Assembly: GCA_029379385.1 (NCBI GenBank)
Contig: CM055617.1
Coordinates: 14,603,532-14,667,531, forward strand
Source of the DNA: Quillaja saponaria
Taxonomy: Eukaryota > Streptophyta > Magnoliopsida > Fabales > Quillajaceae
Direction of reading: 5' to 3'
Length of the DNA: 64,000 nucleotides
The notes under the pieces were generated by a model. It was given only the letters and a program-made list of their open reading frames with translations, did not search any database and had not been told where the DNA came from. Below are positions 24,480 through 37,082 of this stretch, piece by piece (position 1 is the stretch's first letter; every line of letters starts with the position of its first letter). The position numbers were made by a program, and so were the translations under genes.

Positions 24480-24620
24480 ATGCATATGCAATAATATGCT
24501 ATTTGACATTGATGAATTGCTTAAGAATGCCACCATAACTAATGTTTAAGGCATCAATTTCAATAATTTTGAAGGTTTTAGGGAAGATATAAACATAGCA
24601 AATGCTTAATCTAAGTTTAA
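24480..24620 (-). pseudogene. RNase H remnant of pararetrovirus copy A
   Basis: On the minus strand a segment with EIDAL followed by a GGILKQ motif corresponds to the first catalytic strand of the RNase H domain that follows reverse transcriptase in caulimovirids. A stop codon follows within about 15 codons. The equivalent in copy B lies near 51,840-51,940. Confidence 0.55.
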
Positions 24621-24879
24621 TTTACTTGAAAATATTAGTATGAATGTTAGACCAGGGAGGAGGATCAATCGTAAATTTGTCACGCAAACGTTTGATAAAA
24701 TTATTGACTTCTAGAAAGAAATCAGAAACATAATTGAGGTAACATAAAAATCTGTGGAACTAAGTTTTGTCAATAATGTGATCAAGAATCTTGTTAGTGA
24801 ATTGGATAGCCCGATCTATTGAAATGATAATTCCGTGGTGAATGTTGTAACCAAAAAATATGATTGTTATTTGAAAAAT

Positions 24880-25540
24880 ACTAAATTTTGCTCTGAAAAC
24901 AACCAAACCATTTTGTTATGTAATATCAAAGAGAATATTGAGATATTTGAAATGTTCATCAATATTTTGTGAGAAGATTAAAACATCATTAATATAAACG
25001 ATGATAAATTTTGTATGAGGGTTAACAATATCGTTTATGGTTCTTTAGAATTTAAAATGAGCATTTTTTAATCCAAAAGACATTACATTCCATTTGTATT
25101 GACCAAAAGGAACTGTAAATACAATTTTTTATCTATTAGATTATTTGATTTGAATTTGCCAGAAACCTGATTTCATATCAAATTTTGAATTTTTTTTTTT
25201 AAGAGTATAAAGAATTGAGGAGATATTTTTTGTTAAGAATATGATATCTAATCCATTGGAGAGCATGATTAAGTGGTTTATAATTAATGACTAAATCGGG
25301 AGTATCGCGTTTAATTTTTGCATTTTTATTCACATAAAAAGCAGAACAAGACTAAGGATTTTTGCTTTTGCAAATTATTTCTTTGGAATGAAGATCACTA
25401 ATTTCTTTTTGACAGAAATCAAGCATTTCGTGATTCATTTATATTAGACGGGCTTTTGTAGGAATTTGTCTTTCATGAAAATCTTTTTCATAAGAAAGTT
25501 GTACCATATGTTATTTTCTTTTCTACAAAATATTTGAAAG
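24880..25540 (-). pseudogene. Reverse transcriptase remnant of pararetrovirus copy A
   Basis: The minus strand shows the palm-domain region with the catalytic box at 24,985-24,996. There it reads YIND, so one of the two catalytic aspartates is replaced by asparagine. Stops and frameshifts occur throughout. The domain lies between the protease (upstream) and RNase H (downstream). The related ORF in copy B (52,234-52,701) is better preserved. Confidence 0.7.
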
Positions 25541-25619
25541 ATCAGAACAAATTTGTATTTGAATTTTTTTATATTCCTAGAAAGAAAAAATGTTATTAAA
25601 ATTTGTAAAGGAGAGTTTT

Positions 25620-25800
25620 TAATTATTACATTAGAAACATTTGTAATGGATTATGATCTCAGAACCATTAGCCAAAGTTAATCGTTTAGAAGTTTTTTCA
25701 TAAAATTTTGTTGGAACTTGTCCTTCCAAGATATAACTTGAATCTGCACTTGTATCAAACAAGACAACTATTTTGAGGACAAAGGATTTTCCAATGATAA
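25620..25800 (-). pseudogene. Aspartic protease remnant of pararetrovirus copy A
   Basis: DTSAD is encoded at 25,742-25,756, matching the D-[ST]-[GS]-A active-site box of retroviral-type aspartic proteases. A following segment ends in the IIIHYKC region, shared with copy B at about 53,260-53,300. Compared with copy B, roughly 170 bp are deleted near 25,580. Confidence 0.65.
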
Positions 25801-26450
25801 GTTTGATTCGAATGTACTATTTCTGATATGAAACCCGAATGATTAGATTGAGAAAATTACCACTAAAAATATCTAAGTTTTCATCCGAAGAGGAAGACTT
25901 ATAATATTTTGATAAGGATGTCTTAAAAGACGGATTTTTCATTTCGTTTTGAAGGAGTTGAATTACTAAAGTATTTTATTGTTGTGAATTATGAAATATT
26001 TGAGTTTAGTTTTGAGTTTTGAAACTTCATGTTGAAGATATTGAAGAGTTACAAGTTTTTTCTCAGAGTTGAATCTGGATAAAACATCTTTTAGATTACA
26101 AGAGTCAACAACTATTGAAAGATTGTGAGGAGGTCTACTCGATTTTTCTGGGGTTCTCAAGGTTTCTTTGAGTTTGTAAAGATAATTTTTCTTATCTTCA
26201 TAATTTGGAAGGCTAGTAATGACTTTAAAGAGAAAATCTTGTTCTGTAATACGGATATTACATTCAAGAGTTTCTGGAGATGAATCTGAAGAAACTTCGT
26301 CATCATTTTGGATTTGGTTAATTTCTTCAATATTAAAATAGGCTTGAGCTTTACTATCAGACGAATCTTCAATTAAAAGACAATTAAGTTGAGCTAAAAG
26401 ACCTTCATCAATATTTAAAGCTTTGATTTTTTTTTTTTTTTTGTAATTTT

Positions 26451-26492
26451 GTAGTATTTTGCAATATGACCTAGTTTGTTACATTTAAAATA
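26451..26492 (-). pseudogene. Degenerate CCHC zinc knuckle of pararetrovirus copy A
   Basis: The minus-strand frame keeps the second Cys (26,481-26,483), the GH pair and the spacing of CX2CX4HX4C. The first and last cysteines are both Tyr codons. The knuckle as it stands could not bind zinc normally. It sits downstream of the gag/coat-like domain, as in plant pararetroviruses. Confidence 0.65.
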
Positions 26493-26879
26493 GACAATAG
26501 GTCGTTTATCTTCATTTTGAAAATACTGAAGAATGCGTTTAAAATTTTTGTGTTTGTGAATTCTTTTACCAGCTCTATTTTTGAAAGATTTTTCTTAAGT
26601 TTTAAAAAGTTCAGAATGATGTTTCTTTTTTTGTTTCGATGAACTTTGAGGATAATCAAAACCATATTGAAAACAGAAGCTTCCTAAATCTTTACGATTA
26701 AAAGATCTTTCTTTGACTAATTGTCTTTGTATTTAGTTGTCTTGATAGAATTTTAAAGCAACTTTTTGGACATAGCTACAAAGCTATCCATAAGTTAATT
26801 GTTCATATGAAATGATTTCATTGTTAATATTTCTTTTTCTTTTTTTTCTCTAATATTGTCTCTTAAAGAATGAGAAAAA

Positions 26880-27319
26880 CTAGCTAGAATTTTTTTTTCC
26901 AAAAAGATTGATTACTATCGGACCTAGAGAAGACTCTTGTGAAGAAAGTATCTTTATACCACCTAAATTTGGCAAAGGTACAATACTTAAGATTGGAAAG
27001 GAGTTCAGCGAATTTCTCACACCATATTTTGTGATAGCGTAAATAAGAGTATTTATAGAATCTTGAATTTGATTTCCTTGTTCGTTAAGGAAAGGATTTC
27101 CTTTAGTATCAATTTTGATGGCTAAGTTTATTTGTTTCACTCATCTTCAGTGAAGTGTTTATCCCACTTTTCTTTTAATTGACCAGTGAAATCGGCTATT
27201 AAAATATTACGGATAGATTGGTCAGACCAATTATGAGAGATTTGATAAGTAGTACTGACCATGGTCATTTGCTGTAACATATTAAGAATATTGTATTCAG
27301 ATTGACCATCTATGTTCAA
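26880..27319 (-). pseudogene. Gag/coat-like domain of pararetrovirus copy A
   Basis: Two adjoining minus-strand frames (27,137-27,319 and 26,880-27,140) form one region. It starts with an NIDGQSEYNIL segment and has an FTGQLKEKW motif, both typical of the gag/coat-like domain found in many plant endogenous pararetrovirus polyproteins. The break between the two frames is a stop with a frame change. The following stretch down to 25,966 is acidic and continues toward the knuckle. Confidence 0.65.
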
Positions 27320-27726
27320 TTTATAGATGTTGTTTACACTAAAAGAATTATTGATTATCTGAGATTTTTTTTTTTTCTGTGACTAAGTCAAAAAGAGAAG
27401 TCCTAAAATAATACAATTTTTGTGACTTTTACCAATTGGTATTTTGAATCAGATTTATTTCTTTTTGGGAAATTTTTCTAGAATTATCCGTTTGTTTAGA
27501 TACAAAATCTGCATCATTTTAATTGTTAATTATAAGAGAGAAATTAGTTTGTTAAGGAGTGTTGAGAAGAATATTTCTATCCATCTAGATAATTTGTTTA
27601 GAGATTTTATTAAGAAATTCATGTTAAGAAGAGGATCTCAAACTAGAAACCAATTCTTTTTTAATCTTTGTGGGAATCTAGTAAGGATTAAAAACAAGAT
27701 TTTCACTTTGCAGATTAAGTTTAGAT

Positions 27727-28088
27727 TCAGAGAGATGATCTCGTAGCTTGAAGATAATAATTGGTGTAATTATTTTGTTCATAAAGAGATTGAATATCTT
27801 TAAAATTAAGTGTTTCATCCTTATAAGTTATCCAATTTCTTGTTTTTTGAGTATTAACATATAAGGATTTGGAGAAAGGATAATTGATACCGTTTTCTTT
27901 TGCATAAACTTCAAACCATTCAAAAAACAGAATATGACCTTTATGAGTTTCCATAAATTTGTAATAAAGATTTTGAATTTTTTATCTTTTAGAACTAGTA
28001 AATTTTTTAAAAAACTAATTTCTTTCAAGATTGTATTTTTATTAATAAAAATCTTTTCTAAGGGATTCTTTATCAATTTGAAAAACAA
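27727..28088 (-). pseudogene. Pararetrovirus polyprotein segment of unknown function
   Basis: Two overlapping minus-strand frames share this span. The 75-codon frame (27,727-27,954) contains FFEWFEVYAKENGINYPF and a TQKTRNWITYKDE stretch. I recognise this as a conserved segment lying between movement protein and coat-like domain in related plant elements, without a named fold. Confidence 0.5.
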
Positions 28089-28572
28089 TTTAAATTGTAT
28101 TAATTTCTAGGTTACCATTTAAGGATGAAAAAGTAGGAGAATGAGGTTTTTCAGATTAATTGTCATCTTCTTTAGTGTATAAAGCTCTCGGAATCCTAGA
28201 TGTATTTTATAAACCTTGAAAATGAATTGTTGAAGGGATTGAAGAAGAAGAGTATCTAGATGAATAAGAATTTGTTGCTGAGTCTTGATAAGTTAATTCA
28301 ATATTCCTTTGACTATTTGTTCTATTAAAAGAGATTTCTACTATACCTTCATTTTCCAAGAAGATTAAATTCTTACTAAGAGATTGATTGTGGAGTAGTA
28401 ATGTTTGCTTTTGAAAGATCAGTTATAAACATTATTGTTTTCATTTTCTTCATTGTTGGAGAGATTTTGAAGTGAAAGCATATATCATTGCTTTATATTG
28501 TATACGATAGATTAAAGATATCAAGAATGATCCATATTTGATATTAAAATTTGAAAGTTTAACATTTAAGCC

Positions 28573-28917
28573 TTAAAAATATAAAATGCTTTTATCTTGC
28601 AAAAAGATTGTCATATTTGGAAAACAATTGAAATAGATCAAACCACTACAGAAGCTAGTTTCAACCGTGCCTAAGAGACATTCATGAAAATTGGTCATCT
28701 GACAATCACAAAGACAAAAGAGAATAGAGATATTAAGGCCTTCTCTTGTCAGAGGTTTTGTTGCAATCTGGACGCATTCAAGATGCAGATAATTGTATTT
28801 TTGCTTATGAATTTTTAAAGATTTTTCTGAAGGTAAAAGAATTTCTTCACAATTAGAATCAATTAGAATTATTTGTTCAATATTTTTTATAGTATGGTCA
28901 CTTTTGAGGATGAACAT
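28573..28917 (-). pseudogene. Viral movement protein remnant (30K superfamily) of pararetrovirus copy A
   Basis: A 114-codon minus-strand frame carries the core of the caulimovirid movement protein: a VQIATKPLTREGLN segment, then LLGTVET and IYFNCFPN. In the virus family this protein widens plasmodesmata for cell-to-cell spread. Here the open frame covers only part of the usual length and flanking frames are disrupted. Its position at the 5' end of the minus-strand series supports a caulimovirid rather than a plain retrotransposon. Confidence 0.7.
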
Positions 28918-29345
28918 GAAATTGGGTTTGTAAATTTCATTGCTTGGAAATTTTGGAATTTTCTAGTTGTCTATTGATTGAGATATTTTTTCAAAATTGA
29001 TTTCTTCTTTAAGAATTTTGTTAGATTGAAACGAACATTCAGGAGGAGAAGAAGACCAGGAAAAAGATCTAAACATAATTAAATGATAGAAAGGAGAAAA
29101 ATAATAAGTGTACTAACCCGATCCCTTTAGTATCAAAACCTCAGGTTCCATAGGAGTGTAAGGTTGAGTATTGATCTTGGTTTACTAAACTGGATTAGAT
29201 CTGAAAATTTATTCCTAATAAAATCAGAATAGTTTTATTTGGCCAAAAAAATGCTCAATAAGCTATGGTAGTTAGAACTTATTGTCTTATACGGACCTAA
29301 CCACGCCCTTCAATAGGTCTTATTGCCAACAGCAAGGAGCAATAT

Positions 29346-30490
29346 ACATATATATATATACACAATTAAATATGAAAGAAAAAATTAGTTGCCTCCAAGA
29401 TGTTTGTTGAAAGGCCTAAAAGAGCATAAGTGGAAGGTTATAACTGAAGGAGAAAAGTTTGAATAAATTAGGATTGTTATTGAAAATATAGGTAATTCAA
29501 GCTTTTTCCTCCTTACTTGATAATAGTTAGATGTAGGGTTTGAGTAGTTATACATAAAGGTCTAAGAATGAAAGCTTAAAAATACTTAACCATGGAAGTT
29601 TTAGAGTGAATTAATGTTGATTTGTCTTGGTTCAAGCCTTTAAAGTAGCTAAGTTAATTTTAAAGCTAACATTTGAATTGTTAGTATTGTTGAATTGATG
29701 AAATTGGGTTGATTTGTTGGAGGTGTGTATGTATATATACATACATGTAGATTGAGATTGAGAATCCCTTTAAGTTGTTTGATAAAATGCTTAAATGAAA
29801 CTAGTTGTAATAGGATGAGTAAAACTTGGTATGTTCAAACTTTTATGATTAGGAATTATTTGAATAAGAATTGAAAGTTTAGAGTGAACATGTATTAAAA
29901 TGTTATTTAGTTACTTGAATACAAAAAATCTAGGAGGATGATAAAATAATGGGAACATGATGATTAGTAATAACTGACATAGAATTGAATGGTTATTTGT
30001 AAAGCGAAAGCTAGGGTAAACTATATAGGTTAGAGAAATCTTGTATTTTTGGTGTTTTCAAGATTGAATTAATTTCAGAGTTCTAAAGAGGAAGTGTAGC
30101 CTATGGTCATAAGATGATATCTGGAAAGTTTTGTAAACGAATTCTGGGTATCTTTACTATTAGAGCCATTGGATTACAATGGGTTTGTGCAGGATTTTAG
30201 GTGAGCTTCAGTTAGTCCGGTGGACATTTTCGAGGGTTGTGGTTTGAATTAGCTGAGGATCTCTGAATAAGAATTGTTTCTAACATATTAAAGGACAAAT
30301 CTGGAGCTTGGAAGGTTTTAATTTCAGTTTATATGTATTTTGGAGGAGTTGAAAGTCATTATTGTGATTTTCGAGTTCTGCCTGAACTTGTTTTGATGTA
30401 ATAGATGTTAGTAGATCATAAAGAATTATTTAGGAGTGGAGTGATGAAGATGAATTGTTTCTGACACCTTGATAAATTAGACTAAAATGT
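29346..30490. other. Copy-1-specific sequence between pararetrovirus and block Z
   Basis: AT-rich, with no gene recognised. Near 29,640-29,745 it resembles the end of block X (14,985-15,060): ACTAAGTTAATTTT-like, a GAATTGATGAA segment and a TA-rich tract. This suggests the pararetrovirus split or duplicated this sequence. Copy 2 lacks this interval and joins block X directly to block Z at about 54,250. Confidence 0.45.
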
Positions 30491-32792
30491 TTCAAAATTT
30501 AATTCCCAAATATGGGAATTTTATAAGCACTAGAATATGGTTCAAGCAACCAGAAATTTGTACATGCCCTGTTTGTGTACGTGTGGGAATTTGAATGGGT
30601 TCAAGACTAATTTAGGAGAAATTTCTAGATAAAAAAAGATAGCTAACTTCCTAAAAATAATGTTTGGACTTGGTTTTGTTGAATTGGTTAAGTACAGAAG
30701 TTAAAATCAAACATATCTCCAAGAGGGTTGTGAAAATACCTAAAGAATGGTTAACTTTAAATAAATGCATGAAACTTAGTATTTGTAAATTTTCATAACA
30801 AAAAGGTTATAACCTATAAAATTGAAAAACTAAGTAGTACTTGAAAATTTTAATTGTAGCTCTAAGAAGTGTTATTGTACCTATAACACACGTGAACGCA
30901 AAAGGAATTGAAGAGTAAAATCGGTAAATGTTGAGTGGTTAACTACTAAGCTTTGGTTGCTAGATTAGTGTGTTTGATTGTTTTGTTATATATATATATA
31001 TATATTACAATGGTAAATAAGAATTATATTTCTATGATTGACATAAGTGAATTGTGTTGATGTGTGATTTTGTTTGTGGTTGATAAATGCCAATAAAAGT
31101 GATTTTCTTCCGAAATGATTTTGACTTCCAAATAGAATCCAGGTACACCTAGGATATTCTGAGATCTTTTGATTCTGATAAGTGTTTTAAAAAGATTAAG
31201 TGCTTAGAGCCGATAAGATGGATTGTGTACGGAGAATTAATATGTTGTGTTGGCCCAAAATTCCCGATAAGCAGAGATATCTATTGTGTAGGGCTGAGTA
31301 ACTTAATTGGCCCTTTGTGTGCTTTGATTATTTTAACTAGATTGTACATAGTACAACTTGAACTGTGTTTGTTAAGTTTTATGTTTTTTGTAATTATGTA
31401 CATCTTTTAGTAGTTTTGAAATTTATGATATGTTGATATTAATTGACCATATATTATATATGTGTGTTAAGTGATACTAGTACCATTTTAGCACATTTTT
31501 CTACTCATTGAGTTCGTAGGACTCACCACTCTTTCATTGATTTTTTTTTTAGTAACAGGATCTTAAGGAACATCAACCATTGATACTGGGCTTGTCGAGT
31601 GTTTGGCGGCAATATATATACTTTAGGGTTTATGTGTTTGATTTTGTGTTGGGTTATAGTCCAGTTCATTAGTTGTTATGGTTTAAAGTGGAGTAGAGCT
31701 CCCCTGTGTATCCTGTGGATATTATGGTCTATTTGTTAACCAAGTGTACTTTATTTGTATTTTGAGCATGTTCAAATTTATAGGAAACCTCTGCCAAAAT
31801 TTTTAGCAAAATGTTATATAGTTCAGTAAATAAATAGTTGTAGTTAATTTATGTTTTCTAAAATTTATTTGTATTCTTTCATTTAGTCAAAAGTCGCATT
31901 TATTTCTTTGTTTTGAGATCAAAGTTACAGAGATTTGGTTACTTAATTCTTCAGCCAGTCATGCCTCCATGTAAGGTGTGACAAAATAAAATAATTGGAA
32001 TCAAACCTCTGAAAATATAATTACTAAACAAGTCATGTGCAATTTTTTGGTTAAAGAAGGTTCATGTGCTTGTCCCATCATCATATGCCTTGCTAAGAAA
32101 TTTGTTTTATAAAAAGAAATTGAAACAATATTTACAATATTATGCGCCTGAATTAAGAATTTATATATACTACCTATTTTTATATATATATATATGATCT
32201 ACATCACATGAACATCCATAAATAATAATTAATTTGTAATATAAAATTATTTTATTCCCAATTCAGAAACGTGTTCTTTCATTTTTAATCATTATACGTG
32301 TATGTTTTGCATTGTGGTCCGTGGAGAAATTTTTGGAAAAGCATGCCAATAAGTGCACATCACTATAACAATCACTACTTGGAACAATTAATTAATGATA
32401 TATATAAATATATTAATCTGGTAAAAATTGAAATGTGCTATTTACAATTAATTGATTTACCATTAAAAAAAAGTTGTGTTGTTTTTTTATTGAAAATCTA
32501 TAATTTTATTTTTTTCATTTTCAGGATTTTATGTCTCCAGACCAACTTAGGAATTAGAACTCAATTAATTACCTTTCTAATTAGGACCAAAGCAGGCATG
32601 CCGTCCATATAAGTGATAGAAAATATATAAAAATTTTACTCACCACGACTTATTTCTAGATATTTGAATTCAAAAAGGAAATAAAGATATCACACATTTT
32701 TTATCATCAAACCAATAGTAAAAAATTTTATAATTTTAAATAAGTTATAATGATTCAACCTCCTATGTATGATTTGGCCAAATATTACAAAA
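30491..32792 (+). other. Block Z, duplicated; possible Gypsy LTR remnant (copy 1)
   Basis: It matches 54,256-56,606 in order and orientation. Around 31,500 the text CTACTCATTGAGTTCGTAGG followed by ACTCACCACTC resembles a segment common in plant Gypsy LTRs. GGTGTGACA at about 31,974-31,982 looks like an LTR 3' end (GGTGTAACA in copy 2). No matching start or partner LTR was found. Short frames at 31,225-31,410 and 32,298-32,612 are not conserved between copies. Confidence 0.4.
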
Positions 32793-34580
32793 GCCAAATG
32801 CACAATGGGAGTTGCATAATGAATTTTACAATGGCATGTTGTTCAACACGAAGGCCAAGTTAAAAAACACTATTAAATACTTGCACATTATGAACCACGT
32901 GGCTTTCATAGTCGTTGTCCAAAAAGGACACATGGGATATCAGGTGCAAGCTCCACGAACAGGGTTGCGAGGACAATTTAGTAAAAAATTTGAAAAGTTT
33001 CAGATTACGAAGTTGGATGTCGCTCACAGTTGTGTTTATAGCGGAATAACTCAGGATCATTATAATCTAGACAAGGGGATCATTGCTGAATATATCAAAA
33101 ATACTATCAATGAAGACCCTACTACACCAGAAGTTGTGTTGCTTACAATGATAAAAGATCACTTCCATTATAGTCCAAGTTTGAGCAAAATATTCAAAGC
33201 GAAGAAGAAAACAATAAATCTTGTGTTTGGTAATTGGGAGGAATCCTACAATGACCTTCCTAGATATTTAAATGCACTTCGTGTCACCAATCCCGGCACA
33301 CGCTTCAAATGGAAAGTGAACCCAACTAATAATCCTAGACAGGTTATATTCCAACGAGTATTATGGGCTTTTAGGCCATCTATTGAGGCCTTCCATCATT
33401 GTAGACCAGTTCTTCAGATTGACGGCACATTCCTCTATGGAAAGTACACAGGAAAATTGTTGGTTGCAACTGCTATTGACGGTAACAATAGTTTAGTTCC
33501 AGTTGCATTTGTAGTTGTTGAGGAGGATAACACAAATAGCTGGGGATGGTTTTTACGTTTACTTCGTATGCATGTAACGCAGCGGGTGGGTGTTTCCTTA
33601 ATATCTGATCGTCATGCAGGGATAATTGCTACTGTTTCAGATCCTCGGAATGGCTGGACTAAGCCTTATAGGTATCACCATTTTTGTGTTAGGCATATTG
33701 CAAGCAACTTTCATAAAACCCACAAGAATATGAAAGCAAAGAATCTCCTCATCCACACTGCTAGTCAAACTCAAAAATGCAAGTTAGATAAATATTTCGA
33801 TAAGTTTATCCGCATGGACTCTGAGTATGTTGCATGGATTGGTAGAATTCCGTTGGAGCAGTGGGCATTGGCACATGACGGAGATCACCGCTTTGACTTC
33901 ATGACCACAAACTTGGGGGAGTGCATGAACAATGTCTTGAAGGGAGCGCGACAAGTCCCAATCACTGCACTGGTGTGGTTGACATTTTACCAGTGTGTTA
34001 AATATTTCGTGGAACATCAGGTGAAGATTAATGCTCAGCTAAATGCTGGCAATCAATACATAACTGACACTATAGAAAAAATCCAAAATTAGGCAAAGAA
34101 AGCAGGTGGACAAGAGTTGAGACAGTTTCATACCGGTTTGGGAATAATTGAAATAAAGACGCCATTTCGTGGATGGCAAGCCCAAAAGGGGGGCAACCAG
34201 CACACTGTGGGTTTAAATGAAAGAACGTGCACATGCAACAAACCCCAGCAATACATGATCCCGTGCTCGCATGTTATAGCAGCTTGTGCAAGCATGCATC
34301 TGAATTATAATGACATTATTGGGGAGTGGTATAAACTGAGAAATCAGGAGCTTGTATACACTCTACAATTCAACCCAGTGATGCACAATGACTATTGGCC
34401 GGAATTCCAGTTCCCCTACTTGCTTCCCGACATGTCCAAATTGTGAAAGAAGGGTAGGCCGAAAACACATCACATTCATAATGAGATGGACATTACAGAG
34501 TCCACGAGGCAACATATGTGTGGTTATGTAGGAAGGAGGGACACAATAGTAAAAATTGTCCTAACATTACACAATCTTAA
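32786..34580 (+). pseudogene. MULE (Mutator-like) transposase, 5'-truncated, nearly intact
   Basis: This is a MuDR-family transposase, a nuclear enzyme that cuts and inserts Mutator-like elements. A long frame runs from the segment junction through 34,092, then 34,117-34,446. The three catalytic acidic residues are readable: Asp in QIDGTFL (33,421), Asp in ISDRHAG (33,607) and Glu in NLGECMNN (33,919). A SWIM zinc finger follows (CTCNK...PCSH, near 34,225-34,275), then a CCHC knuckle LCRKEGHNSKNCPN (34,524-34,565). Breaks are a TAG at 34,090, a TGA at 34,444 and a one-base frame change near 34,520. The N-terminal DNA-binding part is missing because the mobile segment begins at 32,793. The first ATG in frame is internal. 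A PMD pseudogene follows on the same strand. Confidence 0.9.
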
Positions 34581-34713
34581 AACACAAATTCCATATCGCA
34601 TTCCTTTAATGTAAATGTAAGAGTTTTCCTATTTATGTATTTCTTTCTAGTTTTTTATTATGCAGATATTATGTATTATGTCCCCCACATGTCATATAAA
34701 ATTATTTTGAAAT

Positions 34714-34771
34714 TAATAAACAAGTAGGGGTAAGCCAAACCCCCCACCAGTTGAAGGTAGAAATTTTCAAG
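34714..34771 (+). repeat. 58-bp direct repeat, left copy (partner 37,083-37,139)
   Basis: AATAAACAAGTAGGGGTAAG, then CCAAACCCCCCACCAGTTGA and AGGTAGAAATTTTCAA recur downstream of the PMD frame at 37,083-37,139 with about ten changes. The copies lie after the transposase and after the PMD pseudogene, so each follows a coding unit. Confidence 0.75.
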
Positions 34772-34876
34772 TATTTGTCATTTTATCTAAATTTTTCCCC
34801 ATTACATTAAATTGTAACATTATTTCGTGTATGTATATTAACATTGTATTTGATTTGTCTTTTGTTATGCAGATTC

Positions 34877-36953
34877 ATGGATCCCATAGCCCCAATAGAT
34901 CTTTCAGTCCTTAGACTACATGATAGCCATCGATCTGTTAGAGTTTTCACGAATCATTAGGTATGTAAATAACAAATCGATTTACCTTTAATTTTTCAAT
35001 TTCATTTTATTAGCTGAAGTGTTCTTACTAATATGTTTTTAAAATTTTAAAGCAAGGCCTATGTCCTGAGATGTCGTTAGAGGGAGGCGGTGTTCGGCCG
35101 AGGGATTCTTAATAATATTAATCCTCGTGTATTGGAGTATATGACTAGGGCAGGTTTTGGTGGTGTGATCAGGGTAGGGTTTATTTCGTTTGATTGGCAC
35201 CTTGTGATAGCTTTAGTCGAGCGATAGAGGCCGGAGACTCACACATTTCATCTGCCTCACGGCAAGGCCACCATCACACTATAGGATGTTAGTATTCTGT
35301 TGGGTTTACCTGTCGATGGTGAGCTTGTCTTTGGCCTAGTTGGTGCCGACGTCACAACTAAGTGCAAGCGATTATTGGGAGTTGTGCCCCCTGCTACTGT
35401 CATTAAGGGTAAGACATTGAATACGAGCTGGTTAGGAATGACATTTCAAAATTTCTTAGCCGACGGTGATGACATTACAGCACAGAGATATGCACGAGCA
35501 TATATATTATAGATGATAGGTGGATTGTTATTGACTAGTAAGACGAGTACCCATGTGCACATTTGTTTCTTATCTCTGCTGGAAAACCTAGATGTCGCAG
35601 GACAGTACAGCTGGGGCAGTGCTTCCCTGGCATGGTTGCACAGGGAAATGTGTCATGCCACTCACCTTGATGCTTCTGAAATTGCTGGACCTTTGATATT
35701 ACTCTAGGTATGGGCATGAGAGAGACTACCCTTTCTTGCACCGAGGAGAGAGACAGAAATTTTGTGGGATCATCTTTGTCCTTTAGGCGCGAGGTATGTA
35801 AAATTATTGGTTTTATTCATTTGCTTATAATGTGTGGTATGTAAATGACTTGTAATTGACATTTTTAATTACTTGCAGGTGGAGAGTAAAGTTCAAAGTA
35901 ACTCAAATCGGCCATAATGTGGTGTCTTGGTATATGAAGATGCTGGACAGGATGTCAACAGGGCAGGTAATTAGAAGTTTATCTTATATCTATGTACCAT
36001 TTAACATATTCATGTTGCAATGTTTTATTTATTAAAACATTGACAATGTTTTTGGGTTGCAGTTCATATCACTAACCATACATTGATGATGAGCTGAGAC
36101 ACTTGATACCAAACTATTGTTATCGAGACCAGCATATTTGGGGTACTAAAGTACCCTTAATATGTTTTCATATTGTTGAGTATCAGAAAATGGATAAAGT
36201 AATGCATCAGTTTGGATATCAGCAACCTACACCGGAAAACCCTGCTGACATTGAGGCCGATCAAACCTTACACAAATGTGATCTTTTGGGACGGGGCGTC
36301 ACAGACTACCGTTGGCTACATGCTAACCACTTAGTCATTTAGGGCATGAGATACCATCTAGTCCAGACAAGGGAGGTTGCATACGGAGTTGTACATGGTC
36401 ATGCTGCTCATACACCCAAGTACAATAAGTGGTATAAACGTATCAGTAGGAGATATCTTACACCAGTTGGTCTTATCCATGCTACTCCAGCTCCTTCCTA
36501 TTCTACTCATTCGACATCATCATCATCTATGTCATCACAACATCACAGACGTAGTAGGTCTGATGTCCCTGGACCGTCAGTATCTTATGGACGTGTTGAT
36601 GCTAATGTCCGACCATCAGATGTATATATTCTGCACCACTACGTATGTCTCTACCTCTATATATGGCCAGTACTTTAGCTATGTATCAGCAGCTTATGCC
36701 GAACTTTGCACAGCAATCAAGGGAGGTTTTTAACTCTCCCATACCGCAGGTGCCATACTTTTAGTATGGTAGTACAACGGCATCATATGACCCGGGTATG
36801 GGTTCAGGTGTGCAAGCGGAGGAAGGATTTAGCGATGCTGATGAAATTTCTCAGTCAGAAGATCTTGGTAACACAGCTGATGTACCACCTAGGCGAAACC
36901 CGACAAGGAGGATAAGACCACGCACATATGGTACAGGGAGTCATTTTTTGTAA
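34877..36953 (+). pseudogene. Plant mobile domain (PMD) protein pseudogene within the MULE
   Basis: PMD proteins (MAIN/MAIL family and their transposon-borne relatives) are plant-specific. They often occur in MULE elements, and their host versions act in silencing. Exon 1 (34,877-34,960) starts MDPIAPIDLSVLRLHDSHRS. Donor and acceptor-like sites give introns at about 34,961-35,051, 35,788-35,879 and 35,969-36,062. The PMD core can be read as VLEYMTRAGFGG, THTFHLPHGKATITL and DVSILLGLPVDG, then LLENLDVAGQYSWG and later TKVPLICFHIVEYQKMDKVM. A Ser/His-rich tail ends at the TAA at 36,951. Stops interrupt exon 1 (TAG 34,958), exon 2 (three, in the best frame) and later parts. Confidence 0.78.
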
Positions 36954-37082
36954 ACCAGTATTACCCGAAATCCTTATTTAAGCTTTTATTTTTTTATTTT
37001 TTATGTTTGTTACTTGTAATGGGAAGAGTCTTCCTGGTTTATGTTTTAATTTAGTTATACTTATAAATTGGAATTTACTTTT

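Larger units (their letters stand above)
15053..29345 (-). mobile_element. Endogenous caulimovirid (pararetrovirus), copy A, interrupted by a retrotransposon
   Basis: On the minus strand the pieces occur in the order of a caulimovirid genome: movement protein (28,573-28,917), a region of unknown function (27,727-28,088), gag/coat-like domain (26,880-27,319), zinc knuckle (26,451-26,492), aspartic protease (near 25,750), reverse transcriptase (24,880-25,540), RNase H (near 24,550) and a C-terminal tail (15,570-15,944). The tail is separated from the rest by a gag-only retrotransposon at 15,991-23,580. Without that insert the viral part is about 6.7 kb. It sits in a TA-rich tract at its left edge and near another at its right. 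Every domain carries stops or frameshifts, so it is an inactive genomic fossil. Confidence 0.8.

Noticed and set aside
29350..32790. Looked for tRNA, snoRNA or rRNA genes here and in the other gene-free stretches
   Set aside because: No cloverleaf-like A and B boxes or rRNA-like conserved blocks were seen by eye. A covariance-model scan would be needed to be certain.
32812..32814. TTG at 32,812 as a start codon of the transposase
   Set aside because: A plant gene would not normally start at TTG. The frame extends left to the segment junction, so the N-terminus is truncated rather than starting here.
34877..34960. PMD exon 1 taken as the start of a functional gene
   Set aside because: The best frame meets TAG at 34,958 and several more stops in exon 2, and the spliced frame does not match the PMD core. 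It is a pseudogene.
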